Assembly (NCBI GenBank): GCA_030762935.1
Contig: CM060900.1
Span: forward strand, 372,551,132-372,615,131
DNA from: Hymenopus coronatus
Taxonomy: Eukaryota > Arthropoda > Insecta > Mantodea > Hymenopodidae
DNA length: 64,000 bases
Direction: 5' to 3'
In this document: positions 12,806 to 23,640 of the stretch, piece after piece
How positions within the stretch are numbered: position 1 is the stretch's first letter
How the letters are laid out: each line of letters starts with the position of its first letter
The notes under the pieces: model-generated
The model's database searches: none
What the model saw: the letters and a program-made list of their open reading frames with translations, nothing else
What the model was told of the DNA's origin: nothing
Program-made: the position numbers and the translations under genes

Positions 12806-12960
12806 GAGACAATTTCATAGAAAACAATTAGTTTTTTTACAAAACGTTTTGTACACTTTTCATTATAATCACCGAAGCTTTGCAATACTCGCTTCAAAAA
12901 TGTTGCACTCAATGATTTCAAATGAGCATTGACGTTGTTTTGAAGAGCTTCGTACTTTAC
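12806..12960 (-). pseudogene. Mariner transposase C-terminal relic, inverted copy
   Basis: Translated on the minus strand, this encodes the C-terminal end of a mariner transposase and part of its 3' untranslated region. Recognisable pieces are 'ALQNNVNAHLKSL', 'ATFLKRVLQS' and 'FGDYNEK'. It is the reverse complement of the segment at 13192-13375 on the plus strand, with a ~35-bp deletion relative to it. No catalytic motif is present. It forms the left arm of an inverted duplication, and the 176-codon minus-strand frame at 12796-13326 is a chimera that runs through both arms. Confidence 0.75.
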
Positions 12961-13332
12961 GACGTTTGCGGAGAGCCATTCAAAGCAAACGAAGAGGAAT
13001 GCTGACTTCAGGAATTGTGTTGATCCATGACAACCCTCGTCCACACACTGCTGGCTCAACCCATCGGCTCCTTGAACAATTTCAATGGGATATTTTCGAT
13101 CATCCGCCGTACAGTCCTGACCTGGCACCCAGCGACTTTCACCTTTTCCCTGAACTGAAGGCGTGGCTAGGAGGGTAGCACTTTCAAACCAACGAAGATC
13201 TTCAAAACAACTTCCAATGCTCATTTGAAAGCATTGGCGGCAACATTTTTTGAAGCGGGTATTGCAAAGCATGTGCACAGGTACAATAAATGTCTCAATC
13301 TTTTCGGTGATTATGCTGAAAATCAATCATAA
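12961..13332 (+). pseudogene. Mariner (D34D) transposase C-terminal pseudogene
   Basis: Mariner transposases cut and paste DNA using a DDD catalytic triad. This relic keeps the second and third aspartates: 'HDNPRPHTA' at about 13026-13052 and 'YSPDLAPSDFHLF' at about 13107-13145. There are 34 residues between the two, the diagnostic mariner spacing. An in-frame TAG follows 'AWLGG' (~13178). After one more frameshift the normal C-terminus continues, with 'FFEAGIAKHV' and 'YNKCLNLFGDYAEN', to a stop at 13330-13332. The N-terminal DNA-binding half and the first aspartate are missing. The closest subfamily cannot be decided by eye. It cannot encode an active enzyme. Confidence 0.85.
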
Positions 13333-13375
13333 ATGTACAAAACTTTTAGTAATAAAATAATTGTTTTCTATGAAC
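13192..13375. repeat. Right arm of mariner inverted duplication
   Basis: This arm matches the reverse complement of 12815-12952 at roughly 80 percent by eye. The spacer between the arms is about 240 bp and holds the catalytic part of the plus-strand relic. The 3' ends of both copies point outward. The arrangement could fold as a long hairpin. Confidence 0.75.
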
Positions 13376-13689
13376 TTTTCTTTATGTATAGCATATTGGA
13401 ATTTGAAAAAAGAAACGGCCCTCGTATTATATGTTACATTGACTTATTCAAATGTGGGGTAAATGGATATAGTTATGAAAACATTGTATGGAATTTAAAT
13501 TATGCTGTGTTATCAATAAATATATTTTAATAACAGTTAAGTATTTTATTTTAATACCTCCAACTAATTCAAGCCGACATTTTAGTACGCTATCTTTATT
13601 TCCCACCGTAATAGTGAGATTTTAAGTTGATTACCAATATGTGCTAAAGCTACCGCATTTTACCTTACCTATTGTTCATGTTACTCGGC
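13376..13689. other. AT-rich spacer
   Basis: No recognisable gene. It may contain the decayed end of the mariner element, but no terminal inverted repeat could be defined. Confidence 0.4.
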
Positions 13690-14410
13690 AGGGGAGTAAA
13701 ACAAGATCACCCACCTCGTCGAAGCTGCGTATTGTAACATATACCCTGAAAGCTAAAGTGGAGCAACAACTGCGGCGTGAACGCATGAGGCTGACAAATC
13801 TGCGGTTTGCCGGGCCAGCGACTTGTACTGGCTATATAGTACCTCACCTAAACAACTTCAGCAAATGCTCCTTGAATTAAATGAAATCGTCTAGGCCAAA
13901 GAGCTGGAAATAAACTTCAATAAGAAACAAATCATAACCAATAAAGCACCAGAATCAATCAGGCTCGAAGGGACCGAACTGCACTATACGGGTGAGTAAA
14001 TAGTGGCATTCGAGAAGTAGCACAAGCTTGGAAAGCCTCCTGGGCATTGAAATTCATACTACTGAACAAATCATTAAATAGGAAACTCAGACCTAAAATA
14101 CTCAGCGCATATATCTTATGGGACCTATTGTACGTTTGCCAAACCTGGGTCATCACAGCCATGCAAAAATGTATAGCAGAAGTATGTGAAAAGGACAGGA
14201 GAGGAAAATATTTGGCATAGCGTTAAAGGACAAATAATTAATATGCAGCTAGGAATCACCTCCTCCAAGCACATCGTTCAAGAAACGACAAAATTAAAGT
14301 AGAAATGGAGAGCTACAAGGGAACAGATGGACAAACCAGAAGGGACTAATACTAACGAGTAAGGTCAGCATATCTCAGCGCGAAAATGCTAAATACTTTC
14401 ATTTGTAAAC
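13690..14410 (+). pseudogene. Non-LTR retrotransposon (RTE-like) reverse transcriptase relic
   Basis: Fragments in shifting frames follow the order of the palm and thumb of LINE reverse transcriptases. 'LTNLRFAGPATCTG' (~13791-13832) sits where the catalytic box normally reads RFADD. 'LQQMLLELNEIV' and, after a stop, 'KELEINFNKKQIITN' come next (13853-13944), then 'LEGTELHYT'. A stretch near 14100-14160 ends in 'QTWVIT', like the YGCETWTLT region. Both catalytic aspartates are lost and several stops are present, so it is long dead. Assignment to the RTE group is from motif resemblance only. Confidence 0.7.
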
Positions 14411-14516
14411 CTGGTTCTAATCGCGAAGTGTTCAAACTATGCCAACATGAATTACGTCATCACCTGAGCAAAATGAAGACATGAACTTTCGCAACACCAT
14501 GAGGTTTTAGCCCTTT

Positions 14517-14933
14517 AAGGGTTGCCAGGTATCCATTTCCCGGGTTCTCTTGTATTACAGCCTTATTTTTTGAGTCTACTGGCTCCCGTATTTTGCACTA
14601 TTTTTTCTCCCGTATTTCATTTACTGCCATGAATTCTGTGTTTTAGGACATTTGGAATATGCGATATATGGAAGTGGTAGTTACTTTTTCCCAATGTTGG
14701 CAGCAGTACTTTAATTAGCTATTGGTAGCACGCGTCTTGTTCACTTGCGTGACGCGTCTTTGAATTGAAGAGAGGAACACGTGTTTGTTTCTTTGTTTGT
14801 TTGTGGTTTTATAAAGCAAATAAAATCATGGAAGGCGATGGCCGCAATGAACTGAACAAAAGTCGTGTCAAGGTGTCGGGAAAACCATTCCTGAAATCTC
14901 CCTTATTTTCAGTTAGAAAACCTGGCAATCCTA
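14517..14933. mobile_element. hAT-like MITE candidate
   Basis: The left end 'aagggttgccaggta' and the reverse complement of the right end, 'taggattgccaggtt', form terminal inverted repeats of about 12-15 bp with one or two mismatches. 'AGG.TTGCCAG' ends are common in hAT non-autonomous elements. The ~417-bp interior has no transposase. No matching 8-bp target-site duplication was found, which weakens the call. The 61-codon frame at 14765-14950 runs through the right end and is not considered a gene. Confidence 0.45.
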
Positions 14934-16959
14934 CTTCAAGGAGACACTAGTAGGCCATTTCACTTATTTATTCATTGTATACGCTCACATAGCAATAAAA
15001 TCGGAGCATTACTGATCGATAGTATTTGAGAGCACAACTGCCAAATTCAGAGCTCCATCAACGTGGATATAAGTATTTCTGATAATTGGATGTAGATAAT
15101 TATATTCTAAGAAATGTTGTTACTAATTGTCACAAATGAGTTCAAAAAGAGCTCAGCAAATACCACTACAACAGTTTCAACAAACTCTGATATGCACATT
15201 CTCGTTCTTGTGGCAGTGTATTAAAACAATGTGTAAAGTGTCTGGTCAACAAAATATTTGCAATTTTATTACGCTAGCACAATGGGGAATTTTCTCGTGA
15301 TAGGCCGTCGAATTCTGATGACAGAACAAGTGTTTAGCCAAACGAAGCAGCGGTAAATAAATGAGCAGTTAATTAACCGCGTTCCAGACCTTTAATTTCA
15401 ATTATCGGCCAATCCATAACTTGCCACGACATTCGGTAATTAGCTATCAACGATGCTGTACAGCGGTGGAGAAAAATACTAGTAGCATGTCGCGCTGATA
15501 GCGTACGCTAATTTCATTCATCGGCAGAGCTAGTGACCTGCATTCTAGCGGAACTATGTTCCAAAATAAAGGCGAGTAAACTACGCCCCACTGTACAGTA
15601 AACCGATTTACAGGCCTTTTATTTCAAAGCTCCCCAGTACAAATAAAGATGTGTTTATATTGAGTATAATTTAAACAAAAACACGTCAACTTTGATACTG
15701 AGGGGGGAGTTTAAAACTAGTCTTGATACCGTTTTAGTTTTCTTCCCCGTTTCCACAGCCACCAGCACTCTGAAATTTCAAATGGCACCCTTACTTTTAT
15801 ACTTAAATACGAAAGAGATAAGTTTGCCTCATTCATTTTACATCTTTTGTTTCGAATACACTTCTTGGGTATTAAAATGTAAAATTGTTGTATTCCATTC
15901 AAGAGAGAACAGGAATTATATTGATTTATGGAGCTGAAAACCATTTTGCTCGCAGATACAATTCTTCAGTCAGGTTTCTTTTTTCAATCAAAATCGATCC
16001 AACAATATCATCCCCCAAAATCCCTGCGAAAATTCTCAAGGAAAAAAAAATTGTTTTCACAAAACACAGGACGATTCTCATTGTCCCAATACCTTCAATT
16101 GTATTGGTTGACAAACCCATTTAAGAAAAATGTCGCTTCATCACTAAAACAAAAATGTTACATCAACTGAGGATCATCTTCGATTCTCTGAGACAATTGT
16201 TAACAAAATTCCACTCTTACATCAAAATCGTCTTTTCTAAGCCGTTGGTGATTTGTGTTTTGTAGGGATAAAAGTATTCGTTCTCAACACCTTATGTATG
16301 GAACCAACCGAAATGTCTGTTATAGCAAATACTTTTGGAATAAATTGTGTGTTCAATATTGAAATGACCTAATATTTCAATCTCCGAAACTTTGCAGAGT
16401 TTTCTAGACTGTTTATTTCTTTATTGCAGACAAAACCAGTTTCTTCAAATTTACGTACTAAAGAATATCATCTAATTAAAAAAAATAAAGGATAATAAAA
16501 TAAGTGGCAATCTTACGTCAAGACTTACGTTTTTCTCACGATGCCTCTCTTTAAAATCCGTAGCAGTTCTGCGAGTACACAGTTTTCAGCTCCATAAATA
16601 AATATGATTTAGGTTCTATCTTTAATGGAATACACCAATTTATAGACATTTAGTACACAATAAATATTCAAAATTTCCTTACACAATAACAAAAATCCAA
16701 GTTGCTAGACAATACCATAAAACAGATTGTGTAAAATAAATGATTGGGATGAATAAACAGTTAATACCCTTTCATACTTAAGTATAAAAATATTGGAGTA
16801 GCATTTGAAATTTCAAAGAAGGTGTGGCTGGGGGTCAGGGGGTGAAATCACATTTAAGCATAGTATGTAAGATGACACGCTTTTTGTTTCATTTAAATTA
16901 AGTCCCGTAGTCAACAGGAAGGATGAAAGGGAAATGAGGGAAAGAGAAAAGTGGTAGAA
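14934..16959. other. Unannotated AT-rich stretch
   Basis: No recognisable gene or repeat. Overlapping 60-80-codon frames on both strands at 15690-16170 occupy the same bases in competing phases and show no familiar motif. Confidence 0.45.
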
Positions 16960-17088
16960 TATACCGCCTCAGCATTTGCCTTGCCAACCAAGGAAAACCA
17001 TGTAAAACCCCTTGGTCAGAGAGGCCGGACACCGGGAATTGAACCTGATGTGGGCCGCAGACGTTACCGCCCTAGCTATCCCGCTCTG
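16960..17088 (-). mobile_element. SINE-G fragment (tRNA-like head)
   Basis: On the minus strand it begins 'cagagcgggatagct' (A-box region), then 'ggttcaattcccgg' (B box), then a body with 'ggttttcc'. It matches the heads at 5091 and 61715. The downstream body is truncated. Confidence 0.65.
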
Positions 17089-17194
17089 AATCTCTAAGTT
17101 TATCCGTTACACAAACCTGTTCCAAATTCTCAACGAATAAAGTGGAATTCTAACTTAAAACCGTTATAGATACTATAATATTTGAGAGAGGAAA

Positions 17195-17560
17195 TAAGTC
17201 GCATCCTGGGGAAATAATAAGCTTTTATAATATATTGGAAAAATGTCCCCCGTTCTTTTCTTCAACGTATAACATTATTTCTGCGACTTCATGCACAATT
17301 TTTTGCAGATGATGTCTTGGCATTTCTTGCATTTTTCAGTTGCTGTCGGGCTGATGGATGCGTCAGTAAAACACAGTATTTAAGGTAACCCCACTGTCAT
17401 AACTCGGTCGGATTAAGATCTGAAGATTGCGGCGGCCACTTTGTTGGAAAGTGTCTTCTGAAGACACGATAGCCAAAGTTCTGAGTAATTAATCGTTTTG
17501 CAGGGTTTTAGATCTGGGGCGGAGTGCCAGCTTGCATAAACATAATATAACTGAATCAGT
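17195..17560 (-). pseudogene. DDE_3-type (Tc1/mariner superfamily) transposase relic
   Basis: Minus-strand translation gives the second half of a DDE_3 catalytic domain. 'FMQAGTPPQI' (~17523-17545) occupies the place of the usual MQDGAPPH motif. It is followed by 'RRHFPTKWPPQSSDLNPTEL', then a stop, then 'QWGYLKYCVLLTHPSARQQL'. The aspartate of MQDG is replaced by alanine, and the last acidic position reads glutamate in 'PTEL'. Stops interrupt the frame. The N-terminal helix-turn-helix and first catalytic residue are absent. It belongs to the same broad group as the relics at 22870, 27282, 29400 and 51060 but is clearly a separate copy. Inactive. Confidence 0.8.
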
Positions 17561-18384
17561 TGTAATCTATCGTTTAGTGATATAGTTATATTTGTAGCTT
17601 ACGAATTCTTATAGCGTAGGAATAAAATTACTAATGTATTATTCAACAAAACTGTGTCAAGGTAACGGCGAACTCAGAAGAAAGAAAGGAAAGGGAAAAA
17701 AACCCAAACACCATTCCTTGCACAGTATGCGACTTCTTTGATTTTTATTGCATCTAAAATATTATATTTATAGCGGTTTAAAGTGTGAAGTGACTTTCGA
17801 AAGACCTATACTTTGAAGCAGTATTTGCGCAAGGTAATAAGTTTTCTCAATCTTTTGCTTATACGTTTTCCCTCACTGTAGAGGGAGATCGAATACTATT
17901 TTAGGTTTAAACAGTAAGCTTCGAGGTTAAGCACATTATATAAAATGCTGGATAGCAATTAAATCGTAAAGAGTTATAAAGCTCTCCCACGTTTTCTTGT
18001 TTAGAATTAAGCTCGCAGAACGGGTCCTTTACTTGTAAAGGAAACGCTATCTTACCCCGTTGTTCTGACCCTGGCAACTCGATACTTAAGCTCAGCTAAG
18101 GTTAATGGGAAGAATACCCTTGGGATTTTTGCAGCAGCACCTGAATAATGTAGAATGCACTTTCTGCTTCCCTTAAGTTAAATAAAAGCCTAATATGAGA
18201 GCAGAACCCTTCCTTTATAGGGACTTGATCACCCAAGTAGCTGCAATGAACGCTTGTTAAAGCTACTCTGCTCCGAGGATTGTGTGAAACAGCTCTCCAC
18301 TTACAAGTGAAAGCCTTGGTTTTTTGTGCGAAGGGGAAAAACGTACGCCTTCAAATGGCCTTGTACTGCTGAGTTGCGATCAAA
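17561..18384. other. Unannotated stretch
   Basis: No gene or repeat family recognised. Confidence 0.4.
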
Positions 18385-18648
18385 TTTATTTATGAGCGCA
18401 CCGTGGCTGAGTGGTTAGACCACTCGCCTCTCACTAAGGCCGCTCGGGTTCAATACAAGGATTCCAGATGTGGGATTTGTGGTGGACAAAGCGGCGCAAG
18501 GTGGTTTTCTCCGGATCCTCCGGTCCTCTTAGCATCGCATTCCACCGGTGCTCCATTTGCATTCCATGTATCTGATATCAGTGTCGACGCATACGGTGTC
18601 ATAGTAGAAAAAGCGGGCGTTAAACATCATCAAAACAAGTTTATTTAT
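18385..18648 (+). mobile_element. SINE-A, complete, with target-site duplication
   Basis: A tRNA-like head ('gtggctgagtggttagacc' as A box, 'cgggttcaatac' as B box) is followed by the family body 'gtggtggacaaagcggcgc'. The 3' signature is 'agcgggcgttaaac'. The element (18394-18639) is flanked by the 9-bp direct repeat 'tttatttat' at 18385-18393 and 18640-18648, as expected for LINE-driven insertion. The 100-codon open frame over it is a by-product of the SINE sequence. Confidence 0.85.
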
Positions 18649-18656
18649 AGGTCTGC

Positions 18657-18657
18657 A

Positions 18658-18699
<42 letters not shown>

Positions 18700-18702
18700 T
18701 TA
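18657..18702. repeat. (ATT)n microsatellite
   Basis: About 15 consecutive ATT/TTA units directly downstream of SINE-A, probably grown from its A/T-rich tail. A related trinucleotide run recurs at about 19096-19120. Confidence 0.9.
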
Positions 18703-18774
18703 TAAGATATTATAGTATAAAAGTATTACTAAATTATATTCTTATATTATAATATGTATATTATTATTACTATG

Positions 18775-18995
18775 ATTGCGCCTTTCAGCAAGGCGCAGTT
18801 GACCTCATGCGGGATTTCTGGTGGACAAAGCGGCGCTGAGCGTATTTTCTCCGTGTTCTCCGGTTCCTGCTGTCATTCATTTCACTAACTGCTCCATCAT
18901 TACCCCTCACTTTATTATTTCGCATCTTCTCATATCATCATCTTCCTCACAATCATGTTTATCTATGAGGCAAAGTTCCGTTCCTGTTTTTTGAT
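18775..18995 (+). mobile_element. SINE-A/B-related copy, head missing
   Basis: It starts inside the body ('tgcgggatttctggtggac', 'aaagcggcgctgagcg') and carries on with the pyrimidine-rich SINE-B-like 3' part ('gctccatcattacc', 'cacatcttctcat'-like stretches). It looks like a mosaic of the A body and B tail, or a third subfamily. Confidence 0.55.
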
Positions 18996-19252
18996 CGGAT
19001 TCGACGTTTGCCAGCTCCTCCATAGACTTCTGATCTAAGCACTCAAGTCTAAGTGCTGAGAGCCTACATACGGGGAGGATAAGCTAAACGAGTTTATTAT
19101 CATTATTATTATTTATTATTCTCCCATTTATACCCCGCCTTTAACTGCAAGGACTTATCGGCAACATTTCTCTTTTGGAACACATTACCTATCGCCAATG
19201 ATCTTACCTCGGTACCGATGCGTTGGGTTCATCTTCGTTTTAACCATTAGAT

Positions 19253-19403
19253 TACACATACCTTCACACTCACATTCATACTTTCCGATTCTGGGGAGAT
19301 TGGGGAATTATCAAGGATAGAGAAAATCCCTACCACTAGCCTGGAATCGAACCTGGGCACAGCAGGCTGGTGCTCTACTGACTGATCTATCGAGTGAGCC
19401 CAT
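19253..19403 (-). mobile_element. SINE-C-related element, variant tRNA head
   Basis: The minus strand begins 'gggctcactcgatagatcag' with 'gtagagc' (A-box region), followed by 'aggttcgattccagg' (B box). A body follows that resembles SINE-C ('gattttctctatcc', 'gaaagtatgaatgtgag'). The tRNA part differs from the other SINE-C heads, so it may descend from a different tRNA joined to the same body. No acceptor-stem pairing was seen. Confidence 0.6.
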
Positions 19404-19409
19404 CCTTAT

Positions 19410-19760
19410 AATTATTATCATCAGATGGCGCCGTGGTTGAATAGTTATACCGCTCGCCTCCCATTTAGGTGGCCCGGGTTCGATCCAAAGCACCCGCATT
19501 TGGTATTTGTGGCGTGTTTTCTCCGGGTCCTCCGGTTTCCCCTGCCATTCACCCCGCCAATTGCTCCATTATCACCTTTCCAATCATCAACTTCGCTTAC
19601 ATTTCACATCATTGACTTCCCCGTGCTCATGCCTGGCTACGGGCCAACCTCTCGTAACAGGTTCTCCATTCTGTGGTTTCGTGCCGTTGGCTCCCCAACA
19701 GGCTTCTGACCCTTAGGCATTGGCTTGCAAGCCGATTACGAAACGAAATTATTACCATCA
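19410..19760 (+). mobile_element. SINE-B, complete, with target-site duplication
   Basis: Head 'gcgccgtggttgaatag' and B box 'gggttcgatcc' lead into a body with 'gttttctccgggtcctccgg'. A long pyrimidine-rich 3' region ends 'caacaggcttctgaccc..ggcttgcaagccg'. Near-identical 14-bp repeats flank it: 'aattattatcatca' (19410-19423) and 'aattattaccatca' (19747-19760). The body shares its first half with SINE-A. Confidence 0.85.
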
Positions 19761-22080
19761 TTACCGCTATTACTGTTATTATTGTTGCATCGAATATCAG
19801 GTTTGTTCAAAAATAGATGCTCACTTCTACCTTCCCAATAGTGAATTAAAAACATGAAATGAGTTTTCTCATCAACTACAATTTTATTTAAAACCTCTGC
19901 AAATTGGTAATAAGATAAGTAAACTAATGAAGGCTGATTGAAAGATAATTGCGCTGGATAGTGACCGAATTGTTTTGCCAAGCTAATCCTCAGCCATGAA
20001 AATTCGGAAGCTGTTCATTTCAAGCATCCATACTCAAGGCATTATCAATGCAACTAAGAACAGTGGCCAAAGAACTCCGACGGCCACGTGAAGCCAGTCT
20101 GTTGAGTGCTGCTTGCAAACGCCAACAGACTGTAGGAGGAATGGTTATGATTTTTTCCTTGTGTTGTCACTGCCTGAAGTCTAGTAATAGTCAATTATAT
20201 TTCCCTTAGTCCTGCCTTCAATGATTAGAAATTCCTTTATCTGCTAATCACAATTAGACCTTGCATTGAGCCACATGCAAGATATTTTATTTCAGATCCC
20301 TCATATGAAATAAAAATGGTAGATGCAGAATATCTAGCATTGTGTAGATTTAAAACGTTTTTTATAAATTTATTGCAAAATCCAGGGTTTTCACAATACA
20401 GATGCGTTAGGCATTTTCTTCAGTAATTTGTGAAACTGGATTACAGTATCAGTGTTAATATTTTCTTCTTACACAAATATATAATTGTTTCTCTCCAAGT
20501 AAGTTCTGGCTCTATTAATGAGGAATAGGATTAAAACATTCAGCAAGGTAAATGAAATGAAAGTTCATCACTACGGAAAATGAAAGACGTACATAGTGGA
20601 TGTATACCATTAGACTTGGAAAACTGAAAGGAAGGACAGTAAGAAAAAAAGAAATAGAGAAAGAAAAGCATGAGAAATATGAGTATTCATAAAGAATCAC
20701 TGATGGATGATGATTCAAATAAAAACTACCTACTGTGCAAAATAACAGACTTCAATAACTGCAGTAGATATTTAAATATAAAATAATTATATTTTCTTTG
20801 AACTAATTAGTTTTAATTTAACCATGATGACTAATCGATGGTTCTGATTCTAGCAGTAGAATGTATTTTCCTCCCCGGTTCTCTATAGTAGGGCAGCCAA
20901 TCTGATGAAACAAGCCACTACACATTAGTTTCTTATTATTTTCAAGTTTAAACTCGCCTTTGGTTACTCAGATCTGCAGATATAACGAATAAAATGCTCA
21001 AGTGAGGAAAACCGCGGGGAAAAATATTCAGACTACTTGTGCGAAACGAGATTTCTTTCCGCATAGGAAGCGGACACGTTAGTTCTACACCATGAAGGTG
21101 GATTATAAACGCTTAACCCTATATAAGTATTTGTACAACGATAGACTTAATTTACGATGACTGCTGTAGTTTTATTTATCTTCTGAACTACGGCAAAGTG
21201 GAGGGATTCGACGAAAATAAGTCCATTGTTAATTACGGTTTTACATACGTTTCACTCAAACCCTCCGAAAATATGAGGCAAAATATTGTGACATACTGCT
21301 AGTCCTGCTTCAAGAGCCATGAATGTTTATTCATAGTCACGCTTAATGTTCGACGAGAGGTTTGTTGTGCATAATTCAGCTTTACAGTTTTAATGTATTT
21401 TCAAGTTTTCTGAAACTTCGTCACTGTGAAATGTGTGCAGTGTTTCAATTAACGGCTGTTAGAGCAGAAAATTATATTCTAAATTGGATTTGTAGTACAA
21501 ATGTTCCCTTTAAAAGGAAATTATTGTACTTCCGTAAACTAAACCCATTCTGTTTCTCATTATACAACATGATTCATAGAGGCACATTTTAACATTTTTA
21601 AATATTGTGAACCAGCTGAAACAAGTACGAACATAAAACTGCCATATGTAGTTAATTATAATGTATTTTCCTAATCATCGTCTATAAGAACACACAAGAG
21701 GTAAATTTGCAAGAAAACCCCTAGCAGCAAAAACTTAGCACAGCATTTAATGGCACACATAAATCGCACAAAGGCGTAGGGAGCTGGAGAGCAAAATATA
21801 TGCTCAGATATAAGTTAGGGAACAAAGTTTCATTAATTACATCCTTTCCTGAACAACACAGGTTTTCTTCCCCTTTCTTCACATCACAGAAAACTAAAAT
21901 ATGGATATTGGAGGTCTGATAACCGGGGCGTTATGTAAGAGTATTCCATGTACAATCACATCTGCAGTAAAGAAATCGTAAGTTATGTAGCTCCCTTTCC
22001 AACACGCAGTCAAAGCTTTGCTTTTAGAAGTATTCATCTAGAGACGCACACAAAACGGTTCCACAATTGTAATATTGGAC
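19761..22080. other. Unannotated AT-rich stretch
   Basis: One short perfect hairpin was seen: 'cagtctgttg' (20095-20104) against 'caacagactg' (20123-20132) with an 18-nt loop. No gene recognised. Confidence 0.45.
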
Positions 22081-22099
22081 TTTGTCCAGTTTTCACTGT

Positions 22100-22625
22100 C
22101 ACTTCCTAATATGGTCTACCACTTCATTTCACTCACTCCCTCCGTGCGTATTACCCGAAGATTATGGTTATACCTCTATGTGGCTTCTGATATTTACACT
22201 GGACGAGGACGCTACTGAATCTACCTATATCTATCTGTCCTTCCAACTACTCGGCTCCAACGTCCGGATAAACTTGGGCCATGGCCACTCTGTCATATGG
22301 CTCCCTCCTTAAAGCTGTTCGTCTCGTTCCCAACAGCGCCACCAAATGCAGGAAGGTGATTATAAAGAACCACCATCAGTGTCCGCCGAGGCTGACATTG
22401 AATGCGGTCTCCCATGTCGTTGATACGAGCAATTACTTTTATGGACAGTCCCAGGAACGTTGCAGCTTTAACAGTCCTTATGGAATGATAAAAGACATAC
22501 GACTATACGAAGTCGCCCTCTCGAACTGTTCTTCAGACGGTCATAGCCAATATGTCAACTTGTCGTCTGGCAGTGGTCGCTTCCAGGCTGTTCGCCGGCC
22601 TCCCGATGAGCTTGGGCTATAGCCT
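22100..22625 (+). other. GC-shifted block of unknown origin
   Basis: This ~0.5-kb block is visibly richer in G and C than its surroundings. It holds two overlapping plus-strand open frames in different phases: 22082-22312 (76 codons) and 22281-22622 (113 codons). The second reads 'MATLSYGSLLKAV' at the start and 'FQAVRRPPDELGL' at the end. No known domain, signal peptide or membrane segment was recognised in either. The composition suggests former coding sequence, perhaps a transposon or a retroposed gene fragment broken by one frameshift, but this is inference. Confidence 0.3.
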
Positions 22626-22869
22626 TCGAGCCACAAATACCCTAAATGAACATTCATAATTACGAATGTTTGCACAAAATTACAACAGAGATATCACAGT
22701 TTTTATTAATGTTTTTAAACTCCCGAGGAATCGGATCATCTAACCTACATCACAAGTGTAGTAATCATATTATATAGAATGCGTTGACCAAAATAGTTTA
22801 AAAACCAAAAATATCATCTTATCTGAATGTATAACTTATTTTAAAACACTTGAAGAAAACTATAATGAG
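22626..22869. other. AT-rich spacer
   Basis: Nothing recognised. Confidence 0.4.
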
Positions 22870-23640
22870 AACGGCGAGTTGAACTGATAGCATTGTGCAT
22901 AAAATCAGGCATCATGAGCACCAGCCAAGCCACAGGCGAGTTAGGATTTGGTACTCCTTCCAAACATGGAGTAGTCCGAAGACAGAAGTGGCATCCATGC
23001 AAACTTCAGTTGATTTAAGAGTTGACGAAACATTTTTTTTTTCAAACCAGAACTTAGTACTGCTATATGATTCTACGCTATCAACAGACAGATTTTATTT
23101 TCCAAGTTCTGTTGTCAGATGAAAGTAGCTTCACACACTTGGACACATCAACATAGTGTACCGGGCAGTCGTAATCCTCGATGTTTCCGTGAGCATTATA
23201 CACAGATACGCAAGAAGCTGAACTACGATATTTTGGGAGGCGATCTCGATGAAGGTTTCGTGAGTTCATCTAATAGACGGCGAACTTTAAGATAATATAC
23301 TAGTAGCACTAGGAACACATCACTGGCTTCAGCTGGATGGAGCACCGCAGCATTATGCCTTCCTGATGTACATATTTAGCCACTTTGTCCATCCATGGAA
23401 ATTAGATTGTTAGTAACAGATCGTTTTTCGGTACACACGATAGCTTCTTTTCCATGGGAACATCTAAAAACACAAGTTTATCACAACATACAAATAGCCA
23501 TTGTGTTTCTCTGCAGACGAACTTTAGCCGTTTGCCGTAATGTAAAACCAGTGATTCTTCGGCTAGTACACCAAGATAAAAGCGGGGTGGCATCTTCATT
23601 TGCGCATACGCTTATGTGCATTATCAACTGAAAACGTGAA
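22870..23640 (+). pseudogene. DDE_3-type transposase pseudogene
   Basis: Pieces in shifting frames follow a DDE_3 (Tc1/mariner superfamily) transposase in order. 'TSQATGELGFG' and 'KWHPCKLQLI' represent the second helix-turn-helix and linker (~22910-23020). 'LSDESSF' (~23112-23132) is the first catalytic motif. 'LIDGEL' lies at ~23270. 'LQLDGAPQHY' (~23328-23357) is the second catalytic motif. 'SFPWEHLKTQVYHN' (~23440-23480) stands for the normal DFFLWGYLK block, where the aspartate is lost. The frame then stays open to 23631. At least three frameshifts and several stops show it is dead. No terminal inverted repeats could be defined. Confidence 0.75.

Noticed and set aside
12796..13326. 176-codon minus-strand frame, longest in the window
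   Set aside because: It reads antisense through one mariner relic and then sense through the inverted one; it is a product of the palindrome, not a gene.
20095..20132. 10-bp perfect hairpin as an RNA gene
   Set aside because: The arms are too short and there is no supporting context; noted only in the spacer entry.
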